Positions 1 to 6,612 of a DNA stretch of 14,449 nt are shown here, piece by piece (the stretch's first letter is position 1; each line of letters begins with the position of its first letter). A model generated the notes under the pieces. That model searched no databases. It was not told where the DNA came from and saw only the letters and a list, made by a program, of their open reading frames with translations. The stretch is from Solirubrobacterales bacterium 70-9 (GTDB lineage: Bacteria > Actinomycetota > Thermoleophilia > Solirubrobacterales > 70-9): the NCBI GenBank assembly GCA_001898095.1, contig MKSH01000022.1, positions 1-14,449 of the forward strand, given 5' to 3'. The position numbers and the translations under genes are program-made.

Positions 1-19
1 AACTACAGCTAGGGCTTCG

Positions 20-156
20 CGGGCTCCACAGAGTTCCGCGATTCACGGAGAGCCCGGCGCGGGGTGCGTTGGATGACCAGCGTCAGCACCCTTCCTCCGT
101 CGGTCTCACCGAGGCGGGGAAGCTGGCGCCCGAACAACGGACGCCCGCCTGCGGGG
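20..156. other. Hairpin-dense stretch, possible structured RNA
   Basis: Five potential stems follow each other: 20-25 with 51-56 (an alternative is 18-22 with 36-40); 62-66 with 87-91 stacked on 67-72 with 77-82 (ATGA loop, one G-T pair, bulge at 83-86); 91-97 with 115-121 enclosing 100-104/108-112 (CTC loop); 125-128 with 142-145 enclosing 130-132/138-140 (AACAA loop); and a CCCG/CGGG stem at about 144-155. I compared it by eye with glycine, cobalamin, TPP, SAM-IV and ydaO riboswitch consensus features and found no match. Random GC-rich DNA also folds readily, so this may be chance. Confidence 0.25.
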
Positions 157-208
157 AGAGGTCACAGGGATGCGCAGAACTCCACGTCCCGTCATGTCCT
201 GGCTTTGC

Positions 209-271
209 TCAAGAAGGTGCGTGTGGAGTTTCCGTTGCTATGCACCCAAAACTCCACACGCACCTTCTTGA
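209..271. repeat. Perfect 23-bp inverted repeat with 17-nt loop
   Basis: The left arm is 209-231 and the right arm 249-271. Every position pairs, giving a core of AAGAAGGTGCGTGTGGAGTT against its exact complement. The loop is 232-248. The arms are only about half GC, well below the surrounding DNA, and lie about 130 bp beyond the stop codon of the leftward gene that ends at 403. It could be a long terminator hairpin without a U-tract, or a dispersed intergenic repeat or MITE-like relic. Neither side carries a T-run. Extra AACTCC copies flank it on both sides, which favours a repeat origin. Confidence 0.8.
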
Positions 272-402
272 CCGGTGGGAACTCCGTCAGGACGCTGACA
301 TCCCTGTGCCATTCCCGGCGAAAGCCCGGCGTCCTCCGCCGCCACGGTCGGATCGCGCCGCCCCGCCCCCCGGGAGCACGCCCGCCCGACGGGCCGGGGG
401 TC

Positions 403-2181
403 CTAGGAGACGATCGCGGAGGCGGGCTGGCGGGGGTCGGCGGCGGCGTAGACGAAGCCGTCGGTGGGATCGTTGACGATCGCCTCGACCGCGGCGGCGT
501 CGCGAGTGTAGGCGGGCCAGCGGTTGACCACGTGGCCGCGGCGCTCGAGGTCGGCGTAGGTCGCCTCGGGGAAGCGGTCCTCGAGCAGCAGCCGGTCGGG
601 CAGGTACTCGAAGGGGGCGAAGGAGTTGGGGAAGCTCCAGGTGGAGAAGCGCGGCGCGTTCACCGACTGCTGGAGGTCGAAGCCGAAGTGGACGTGGTTC
701 AGCAGCACCTGGAGCATCGCCTGCACCTGCATGTCGCCGCCGGGGCAGCCGAAGGGGATCGAACGGCCGTCGTCGGCGACCGCGATCGCCGGGTTCGGGG
801 TCAGCCGCGGCCGCTTGCCCGGCGCCACGCCGGAGGGGTGGGCGGGGTCGGGCCGTGACTGCAGGCCGCGCAGGCTGGGGACGATCCCGGTGCCGGGGAT
901 GACCGGCGAGGTGGAGGCGCCGTCGGAGGGAGTCGCGGAGAACGAGTTGCCCCACTTGTCGACCACGCAGACGTAGGAGGTGCCACCCTCCTTCGGCTCG
1001 CGCTCGCCCGGCGCCGCGTCGCCCAGGTGCGCCGCCCCGCCCTCGCCGATGTGCGAGGGCGCGTCGGCGTCGGAGGCGCGCGGCAGCGGCTGGGCCTCGC
1101 CGAAGAGCGGCTCGGGCAGCCCGGTCATCGCCCGCTCCATGTCGATCGCCGCGGCCCGCGCCGCGGCGTGCTCCTCGGAGAGCAGGCGGGAGAGGTGCAC
1201 GTCGACGAACTCGGGGTCGCCGTAGTGGTGCTCGCGATCGGAGAAGACGGCCTTCATCGCCTCGACCACCAGGTGGATGTAGTCGGGGCTGTTGTGCTCG
1301 AGCCCGTCGAGGCCGGCCGCATCGAGGATCAGCAGGACCTCCGGCAACATCGGGCCCTGGCACCAGGGGCCGCAGGTGAGGATGTCGAGGTCGCGCCAGC
1401 GCGTCGACACCGGCGGCTCGACCTTGCAGCGAAAGCCGGCCAGGTCCTCGCGGGTCAGGTAGCCACCGTTCTCCTCGTGGTAGCGGGCGATCTTCTCCGC
1501 GATCTCGCCCTCGTAGAAGGCGGCGCGGGCGGCTTCGAGGCCCGCCACGCGGTGCCCGTCGGCAGCCTCCTCGGCCGCCGCCATCACCCGCAGGGTGTTC
1601 GCCAGATCGCGCTGCACGAAGCGCTCGCCGACCCGCGGCGGCCGTCCCTCGGGCAGGTAGATCGCCGCGTTGGCGGGCCAGCGCTCGTAGCCCTTGGCGC
1701 GCATCGCGATCCCCTCGGCCAGCAGCGGGAAGACCGCGAACCCCTCGCCCGCCAGGCGGACCCCGGCGGCGGCGATCTCGCCGAAGGTCATCGTCCCGTG
1801 TTCGCGCAGCGCCGTGATCCAGGCGTCCGGGGCGGCGGGGATGACCGTCCGCAGGAGTCCGACCGGGATCGTCCCGTCGTGCTCGCGCATGAAGAGGTCG
1901 GCCGGGATCCCGGCGGGCCAGGTCCCGAGGCCGTCGATCGTCACCGTCTCCCCCGCCGCGGTGCGGATCATGATCGGCGCGACGCCACCGAAGTTGACCT
2001 CGTCGGCATGGAGGACGGCAAGCGCGATCCCGGCACAGCAACCGGCGTCGACGGCGTTGCCGCCCGCCTCGAGGATCGCGTGGGCGGCGGCGCTGGCAAG
2101 GTAGTGACCGGAGGCGACCGCGTGACGAGGGCCGATCTTCGTGTTGCGGGGCGCGAGCCAGGAGGGGGAGTCGGCAGTCAT
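403..2181 (-). CDS. Gamma-glutamyltransferase-fold Ntn hydrolase (acylase-like subgroup)
   Basis: A 592-residue member of the GGT family: a proenzyme that cleaves itself into large and small subunits, exposing an N-terminal Thr nucleophile. The likely nucleophile is Thr401, in the segment GGTSYVCVVDKWGN, which aligns with the TTHYSVVD site of E. coli GGT. Other family marks are AGGNAVDA at 39-46, a GRA-AS-MGA-free large-subunit core, PGKRP at 454-458 and the oxyanion-type PGG at 480-482. There is no signal peptide, so it probably acts in the cytoplasm, unlike secreted GGTs. By eye alignment, the E. coli residues that hold the glutamate (Arg114, Asp433) are Ala94 and Gln441 here, so the substrate may be an amide other than a gamma-glutamyl compound. 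The length is normal for the YwrD/acylase-like subgroup. The ATG start has no Shine-Dalgarno but a TATGAT box six bases upstream, which suggests leaderless translation. It is divergent from the hydrolase operon. Family call is strong; substrate unknown. Confidence 0.93.
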   Translation of the reverse strand: MTADSPSWLAPRNTKIGPRHAVASGHYLASAAAHAILEAGGNAVDAGCCAGIALAVLHADEVNFGGVAPIMIRTAAGETVTIDGLGTWPAGIPADLFMREHDGTIPVGLLRTVIPAAPDAWITALREHGTMTFGEIAAAGVRLAGEGFAVFPLLAEGIAMRAKGYERWPANAAIYLPEGRPPRVGERFVQRDLANTLRVMAAAEEAADGHRVAGLEAARAAFYEGEIAEKIARYHEENGGYLTREDLAGFRCKVEPPVSTRWRDLDILTCGPWCQGPMLPEVLLILDAAGLDGLEHNSPDYIHLVVEAMKAVFSDREHHYGDPEFVDVHLSRLLSEEHAAARAAAIDMERAMTGLPEPLFGEAQPLPRASDADAPSHIGEGGAAHLGDAAPGEREPKEGGTSYVCVVDKWGNSFSATPSDGASTSPVIPGTGIVPSLRGLQSRPDPAHPSGVAPGKRPRLTPNPAIAVADDGRSIPFGCPGGDMQVQAMLQVLLNHVHFGFDLQQSVNAPRFSTWSFPNSFAPFEYLPDRLLLEDRFPEATYADLERRGHVVNRWPAYTRDAAAVEAIVNDPTDGFVYAAADPRQPASAIVS

Positions 2182-2187
2182 GGCGGG

Positions 2188-2193
2188 ATCATA
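2188..2193 (-). promoter_or_regulatory. -10 box of the leaderless Ntn-hydrolase gene
   Basis: Read on the minus strand this is TATGAT, five of six bases of the -10 consensus. Exactly six bases separate it from the ATG at 2181, so transcription would start at or next to the A of the start codon. No ribosome-binding site fits in that space. This spacing is the hallmark of leaderless genes, which are common in Actinomycetota. I see no good -35 hexamer; the phased operator-like repeats lie where one would sit. Confidence 0.6.
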
Positions 2194-2197
2194 GTGA

Positions 2198-2227
2198 TGT
2201 ATCCAATGTCTCGTTGTTAGGATCCAG
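2198..2227. promoter_or_regulatory. Two operator-like repeats, 21 bp apart
   Basis: GTATCC at 2199-2204 (in TGTATCCAAT) and GGATCC at 2220-2225 (in TAGGATCCAG) are centred 21 bp apart, two helical turns, so they lie on the same DNA face. They occupy the 50-bp gap between two divergent start codons. The left copy lies just upstream of the -10 of the leftward gene. The right copy overlaps TAGGAT (2218-2223), a possible -10 for the rightward operon. The same element with the same spacing recurs three times near 9506-9553. A shared repressor or activator is the natural reading; its identity is unknown. Confidence 0.5.
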
Positions 2228-2231
2228 GACT

Positions 2232-3590
2232 ATGGCCAAAGACCCCGCTTCGCCTCAGGTAATCGTCGGCAACGTGATCACGATGGACCCGGAGCGACCT
2301 CGCGCGGAGGCCTTCGCGGTCGACGCGGGCACGGTCGTCGCGGTCGGCACCGAGGCGGAGGCGCGCGCGGCGCTCCCCACCGCCCCGGTCCACGCCCCGG
2401 AGGCGGCGGCGATCGTCCCCGGCCTGATCGACTCCCACCTGCACATGCAGTGGGCCGGGCTGAAACTGCTGGAAGCCTTCGGCGAGGCCGGGCCGCCCTC
2501 GCTCGCCGCGGCCTTCACCGCGCTCGAGGCCGACGGCCGGCACTGGAACGGCGACGCCGACCCGACCCTGGCCGAGCGCCTCGCCGCCCTCCGCCTGATC
2601 CAGCCGGTACTGCACGGGGTCGGCATGGTCGGGGTGGTCGACCCGGCCGTCGTCCCAGCCGAGATGTCGGCCTACGTCGCCGCCCACAACCGCGGCGAGC
2701 TGACCATGCGCGTGGTGCCGATGCCCCACCCCGACCTGACCGGCGGCGCCGACCCGGCGATCGCCGCGCTCGACGGAATCGGCGCCCGCACCGGCCTCGG
2801 CGACGAGACCCTGCGGCTCGGCGGGGTCAAGGTCTACTTCGACGGCGAGGGGAAAAACAGCACCGCCCTGCGCCGCGAGCCCTGGCCGGAAAAGGCCGAC
2901 GACCCCGACGGCCGCGGCTGGCAGCGACTGCCGAACGAGGAGTTCCGCAAGCTCTCCGCCTGGTGCGCCCGCGAGGGCTGGTCGATGGGCGTCCACGTGG
3001 TCGGCGGCGCCGGCATCGACGGGGTGCTGGATGCCTGGCTCGCGGTCGACAAGGAGACGCCGCTGGCGGGCCTCGGCTTCACCCTGATCCACGCCTACCT
3101 GGAGCCCTCGCCGGCGAACATGGAGCTGGCGGCGAAGCTCGGGGTCCTGGTCGCCGCCCAGCCCTCGATCCACTGGAACAACGGCGTCAACCTGGAGGCG
3201 CGGCTCGGCCCCGGGGCCCGTGAGATCAACCCGATGGCGGCCTGGATCGACGCCGGCGTCGCCGTCGGCGGCGGCTCCGACGGGCCGTACTTCCCGATGG
3301 ACCCGCGGCTCGGCCTCTGGCAGGCGCGCACCCGCGAGGTGGCCGGCGGCGACGAGCCGCAGGCGCCCGAGCTGGTGCTCGACGCGGCGGCGGCGCTCGC
3401 CCTCTACACCACCGGCTCCGCCGCGGTCAGCCTCGCCGCCGGCCGCCGCGGTGCGCTCACCCCCGGCCAGGCCGCCGACTGGGTGGCGCTCTCGGTCGAC
3501 CCACTGCTTGCCGATCCGGCCGCGGTGCGGAAGATGACCGCGGTCGAGACCGCGGTCGGCGGCACCACCGTCCACACCGCAACCGCATGA
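2232..3590 (+). CDS. Metal-dependent amidohydrolase, short YtcJ-like (Amidohydro_3)
   Basis: A 452-residue amidohydrolase-superfamily enzyme (TIM barrel plus small beta domain) that should hydrolyse a C-N bond in an amide, cyclic amide or similar substrate in the cytoplasm. Metal-site motifs are visible in order: DSHLH with His69 and His71, a strand with Lys200 (GGVKVYFDGEG), His255 (GVHVVGG), His287 (LIHAYL) and Asp350 (GGGSDGPYF). It resembles the fourth gene of this operon along its length but lacks about 90 residues after the HxH strand, including the conserved GH...AL segment of the family. I chose ATG 2232 because TTAGGA lies nine bases upstream; an in-frame TTG at 2214 would add six residues and bury the promoter elements. 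Its stop overlaps the next start as ATGA, so the two are translationally coupled. Family confident, substrate unknown. Confidence 0.9.
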   Translation: MAKDPASPQVIVGNVITMDPERPRAEAFAVDAGTVVAVGTEAEARAALPTAPVHAPEAAAIVPGLIDSHLHMQWAGLKLLEAFGEAGPPSLAAAFTALEADGRHWNGDADPTLAERLAALRLIQPVLHGVGMVGVVDPAVVPAEMSAYVAAHNRGELTMRVVPMPHPDLTGGADPAIAALDGIGARTGLGDETLRLGGVKVYFDGEGKNSTALRREPWPEKADDPDGRGWQRLPNEEFRKLSAWCAREGWSMGVHVVGGAGIDGVLDAWLAVDKETPLAGLGFTLIHAYLEPSPANMELAAKLGVLVAAQPSIHWNNGVNLEARLGPGAREINPMAAWIDAGVAVGGGSDGPYFPMDPRLGLWQARTREVAGGDEPQAPELVLDAAAALALYTTGSAAVSLAAGRRGALTPGQAADWVALSVDPLLADPAAVRKMTAVETAVGGTTVHTATA

Positions 3591-5119
3591 GCGACACCGC
3601 CCGCCCCACCCTCCCCGCCGAAGCCGAGGTGATCGTCGTCGGCGGCGGCACCGCCGGCGCCGCGGTCACCGCCCGCCTGGTCGAAGGCGGCCGCGAGGTC
3701 CTGGTGCTGGAGGCCGGTCCGGATCCCGGTCCGCTCGGCTCGCCCGAGTGGCCCGCCGACCTGGTCGACGCGACCCGGCTCGGCACCTCCAACGACTGGG
3801 GCTTCGACTCGGGCGACACCTACCCCGAGCCGATCCGCTTCGAGCGCTCCCGCATCATCGGCGGCTGCTCCGCCCACAACGGCGCCGTGCAGACCTGGGG
3901 TCACCGGCTCGACTACGACGGCTGGGCCTCCTACGCCGGGCCGGGCTGGGCCACCGACGAGCTCCTCCCCTACTTCGAGCGCGCCACCGAGCAGCTCCGC
4001 GTCCGCACCTACGAGCGCGACGAGCTGACCCCCTGGCAGGAGGCCTGGCTGGGCGCCTGGGTCGCCGACGGGACGCCGCTGTTCGGCGACCTGAACGGGC
4101 TCGACGAGACGGTCGGCGTCGCCCCCGAGTCGGTGAACATCGTCGACGGGGTCCGCTTCAACGCGGCCTTCGCCTACCTCGACCCGCTGCGCGGCGACGA
4201 GCGGCTGACGATCTGCGGCGACGCGTTGGTCGATCGCCTGATCCTCGCGGGCGATCGCGTCGCCGGGGTGGTCGCGATCGCCGGCGGCGAGGCGGTCGAG
4301 GTGCGCTCGGCGCTGGTGATCCTCTGCGGCGGCACCTTCTGCACGCCGACCGTGCTGCTGCGCTCCGGGATCGGCCCGGCCGCCGACCTGCGGGCGCTCG
4401 GCATCGAGGTCGCGGTCGACTCGCCGGGCGTCGGCGCCAACCTCCACGACCAGCCCTTCGTGCTGATGAGCTGGGAGGGCTCGGAGGAGATCGAACGGGC
4501 GATGGCCGAGCGCGCCGCCGCCGGCTGGGCCCCGGACGAGATGGTGATGGCGAAGCTAGCCTCGAGCTTCGATCCCGACTGCTTCGACGTCCACGTCCTC
4601 CCCTACTCGCCGACCCACCTCTTCGACGGCCGCAGCTTCCACGCCGGGGCGGGCTGCCTGCTGCCGCGCTCGCGCGGCGCGGTGAAGCTGAGCGGGACCG
4701 ATCCCGAGGCGCTGCCGCTGATCGACCATGGCTTCTACACCGACCCCGAGGGCCACGACCTGGCGGTGCTCGCCGAGGGCGTGGCGATGATGCGCGAGCT
4801 GGCGGCGACGCCGGCGCTGCGCGACCTGCTCGGCGCCGAGAAAGCCCCGGGCCCGGTCGGCTGCGAGACCGCCGCGGAGATCGCCGACTACCTGCGCGCC
4901 CACCCGGACAGCTACTGGCACCCGGTCGGCACGGCGAAGATGGGCCCCGAGTCCGACCCGACCGCGGTCGCCGACCACCGCGGCGCGGTGCGCGGGATCG
5001 AGGGCTGCCTGGTCGCCGACTCGGCCCTGATGCCGGTGATCCCGCGGGCGACGACGGCGATGCCGGCGGTGGTCATCGGCGAACGCGTCGCCGCCTTCAC
5101 CCTGGACGGGCCCCGGTGA
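3587..5119 (+). CDS. GMC family FAD-dependent oxidoreductase
   Basis: A 510-residue glucose-methanol-choline oxidoreductase, which would oxidise an alcohol, or similar CH-OH group, with FAD. Visible marks are the dinucleotide fold VVGGGTAGAAVTARL at about 17-31 with Glu42 ending the second strand, the first GMC signature RSRIIGGCSAHNGA at 87-100, the second signature GGTFCTPTVLLRSGIGP at 248-264, and the C-terminal HPVGTAKMG with catalytic His445. The second active-site residue, normally His or Asn in a PxxxNTxxP-like segment, is Thr489 here (IPRATTAMP). There is no signal peptide. The ATG overlaps the stop of the preceding amidohydrolase as ATGA, so the proteins are made together and probably act on the same compound. 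Its stop is followed by a 76-bp gap holding a strong hairpin before the amidase gene. Dehydrogenase or oxidase cannot be told apart here. Confidence 0.93.
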   Translation: MSDTARPTLPAEAEVIVVGGGTAGAAVTARLVEGGREVLVLEAGPDPGPLGSPEWPADLVDATRLGTSNDWGFDSGDTYPEPIRFERSRIIGGCSAHNGAVQTWGHRLDYDGWASYAGPGWATDELLPYFERATEQLRVRTYERDELTPWQEAWLGAWVADGTPLFGDLNGLDETVGVAPESVNIVDGVRFNAAFAYLDPLRGDERLTICGDALVDRLILAGDRVAGVVAIAGGEAVEVRSALVILCGGTFCTPTVLLRSGIGPAADLRALGIEVAVDSPGVGANLHDQPFVLMSWEGSEEIERAMAERAAAGWAPDEMVMAKLASSFDPDCFDVHVLPYSPTHLFDGRSFHAGAGCLLPRSRGAVKLSGTDPEALPLIDHGFYTDPEGHDLAVLAEGVAMMRELAATPALRDLLGAEKAPGPVGCETAAEIADYLRAHPDSYWHPVGTAKMGPESDPTAVADHRGAVRGIEGCLVADSALMPVIPRATTAMPAVVIGERVAAFTLDGPR

Positions 5120-5135
5120 TCGCCCCAACCCCCGC

Positions 5136-5178
5136 CAGCTGTTCCTTTCCCCTCATATATGGGGATAAGGAACAGCTG
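5136..5178. promoter_or_regulatory. Strong hairpin/palindrome before the amidase gene
   Basis: CAGCTGTTCCTT (5136-5147) pairs perfectly with AAGGAACAGCTG (5167-5178). The stem continues with TCCCC (5148-5152) against GGGGA (5161-5165), leaving one bulged T (5166) and an eight-base AT-rich loop, TCATATAT. It fills most of the 76 bp between the oxidoreductase stop and the amidase start. No T-run follows, so it is not a classical terminator. It could stabilise one half of the transcript, attenuate, or be a dyad operator over an internal promoter (the loop is the only AT-rich spot nearby). AAGGAG at 5186-5191, four bases before the ATG, is the ribosome-binding site of the amidase gene. Confidence 0.75.
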
Positions 5179-5195
5179 CAGAGAGAAGGAGCACG

Positions 5196-6611
5196 ATGAA
5201 CGAGATCTGCTTCACCCCCGCTCGCGACCTCGCCGCGGCCATCGCCGGGGGTCAGCTCTCCTCGGTCGAGGTCGTCACCGCCTTCCTCGACCGCATCGAC
5301 GAGGTCGACGACCGGGTCAACGCGATCACCACCAAGGTGCCGCGCGCCGAGGCGCTGGCCGCCGCCGCGAAGGCCGACGAGGAGGTCGCCGCGGGCGGGC
5401 CGCTGGGGCCGATCCACGGCCTGCCGATCGCGGTCAAGGACCTGATGGACGTCGCCGGCCTGCGCACCACGCACGGCTCGGCCGCCTACGTCGACGCGCC
5501 GCCGGCGACCAAGGACAGCCTGCTCGCCGAACGCCTCCGCGCCGCCGGGGCGATCTTCGTCGGCAAGACGAACACGCCCGAGCACGGCCTCGGCACCCTC
5601 ACCTACAACGGCATCTTCGGCCCGACCAAAAACCCCTGGAACCTGCGCAAGAACGCGGGCGGCTCGAGCGGCGGGGCCGCCGCCGCGGTCGCGGCCGGGA
5701 TGCTGCCCTTCGCCGACGGCTCCGACAGCGGCGGCTCGATCCGCTACCCGGCGGCGATGAACAACCTGGTCGGGCTGCGCTGCTCCCCCGGCCGCATCGC
5801 CTCCGGCCGGCCCGGCGACGGCTGGACCCCGCACGGGCTGCTCGGCCCGATCGCCCGCGACGCCGCCGACGCCGGCCTCCTGCTCTCGGCCCTGGCCGGC
5901 GCCGACCCGCGCGCGCCGATCTCCCTCGACGACGACCCGGCCCAGTTCGCCGCCGTCGCCCCGACCGATCTGAAGGGCCTGCGGATCGCCTGGAGCCCGA
6001 CCGGCGGCGGCCTGCCGGTCGACCCCGAGGTGAGCCGCGTGCTCGGCGAGACGATCGAGCTGCTGGCGGCCGCCGGGGCCGAGGTCGACGAGATCGAACC
6101 GGCCTTCTTCGAGCGCGCCGACGAGTGCTGGGAGATCGTCGAGATGCTCGGCTTCGTCGAAGCGGCGGGCAAGCTGGTCGACGAACACCGCTCCGAGGTG
6201 CGCCGCGACCTCGCCCGCAATGTCGACCAGGGACGCGCGATGAGCGCCGACGAGATCGTCCGCGGCCTGGCGCTGCGGACCGAGATCTTCCGCGGCTGCG
6301 CCGCCCTGCTCGCCGACTACGACGTCCTCGCCCTGCCCGCGCCCCCGCTCGCCTCGGTGCCCGCCGCGATCGCCTACCCGACCAAAATCGCGGGCGAGCA
6401 CCTCGACCGCTACTTCCTCTGGCAGCGCCTCGCCTGCCGCGTCACCGTCACCGCCCACCCGGCCCTCTCGATGCCGGCCGGCTTCTCCGCCGACGGGATG
6501 CCGGTCGGCCTGCAGCTGGTCGGCCCGCACAAGGGCGACCTGACGCTGCTGAACGTCGCCGCCGGGATCGAGACCGCCACCGACTTCGCCGGCCGCCACC
6601 CGGAGCTCTGA
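5196..6611 (+). CDS. Amidase-signature family hydrolase
   Basis: A 471-residue amidase-signature enzyme that hydrolyses a carboxamide to acid plus ammonia or amine, in the cytoplasm. The Ser-cisSer-Lys triad is intact: Lys81 in GLPIAVKDLMDVAG, Ser157 in AGGSSGGAAAA, and the nucleophile Ser181 in GSDSGGSIRYPA. The C-terminal HPALSMPAGF and MPVGLQLVGP segments (about 421-444) are also typical. The length matches GatA-like amidases, but there is no gatB or gatC nearby, so it is a catabolic amidase and not the tRNA amidotransferase subunit. It has a good Shine-Dalgarno (AAGGAG, 5186-5191) and sits third in the rightward operon. A single base separates its TGA from the next ATG. Confidence 0.95.
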   Translation: MNEICFTPARDLAAAIAGGQLSSVEVVTAFLDRIDEVDDRVNAITTKVPRAEALAAAAKADEEVAAGGPLGPIHGLPIAVKDLMDVAGLRTTHGSAAYVDAPPATKDSLLAERLRAAGAIFVGKTNTPEHGLGTLTYNGIFGPTKNPWNLRKNAGGSSGGAAAAVAAGMLPFADGSDSGGSIRYPAAMNNLVGLRCSPGRIASGRPGDGWTPHGLLGPIARDAADAGLLLSALAGADPRAPISLDDDPAQFAAVAPTDLKGLRIAWSPTGGGLPVDPEVSRVLGETIELLAAAGAEVDEIEPAFFERADECWEIVEMLGFVEAAGKLVDEHRSEVRRDLARNVDQGRAMSADEIVRGLALRTEIFRGCAALLADYDVLALPAPPLASVPAAIAYPTKIAGEHLDRYFLWQRLACRVTVTAHPALSMPAGFSADGMPVGLQLVGPHKGDLTLLNVAAGIETATDFAGRHPEL

Positions 6612-6612
6612 G

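Larger units (their letters stand above)
1..402. other. Gene-free left end with hairpins and an inverted repeat
   Basis: I see no convincing protein gene here. The open frames crossing the region have Arg/Pro-rich, low-complexity translations and run antisense into the Ntn-hydrolase gene at 403. Positions 1-160 hold a succession of potential hairpins, and 209-271 is a perfect inverted repeat; both are described separately. The octamer AACTCCAC occurs at 178-185 and 250-257 and inverted at 223-230, with a shorter AACTCC at 280-285, so the stretch 178-285 looks like one repeat-derived unit. A short GCCC-GAC-GGGC hairpin at 384-394 lies just past the stop codon of the leftward gene and could help end its transcript, but there is no T-run. 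Bases 1-12 read as three codons plus TAG in frame 1, which could be the tail of a rightward gene, but this is too short to call. Confidence 0.6.

Noticed and set aside
1..200. Possible known riboswitch (glycine, cobalamin, TPP, SAM-IV, ydaO) or tRNA
   Set aside because: None of the conserved core sequences of these RNAs, nor a tRNA T-arm or cloverleaf, could be found on either strand by eye.
178..285. CRISPR-like array from the repeated AACTCC motif
   Set aside because: The copies are short, irregularly spaced and in mixed orientation, with no cas genes in the window.
64..858. Open frame on the + strand covering the left end and the Ntn-hydrolase 3' region
   Set aside because: Its translation is Arg/Gly/Pro-rich with no motif, and most of it is antisense to a clear GGT-family gene; it is open only because of the high GC content.
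2214..2231. TTG start adding six residues to the first amidohydrolase
   Set aside because: It would place coding sequence over the operator-like repeat and possible -10; ATG 2232 has TTAGGA at good spacing.
5196..6611. GatA subunit of the tRNA amidotransferase
   Set aside because: No gatB or gatC nearby, and the neighbours are catabolic; the general amidase-signature call is safer.
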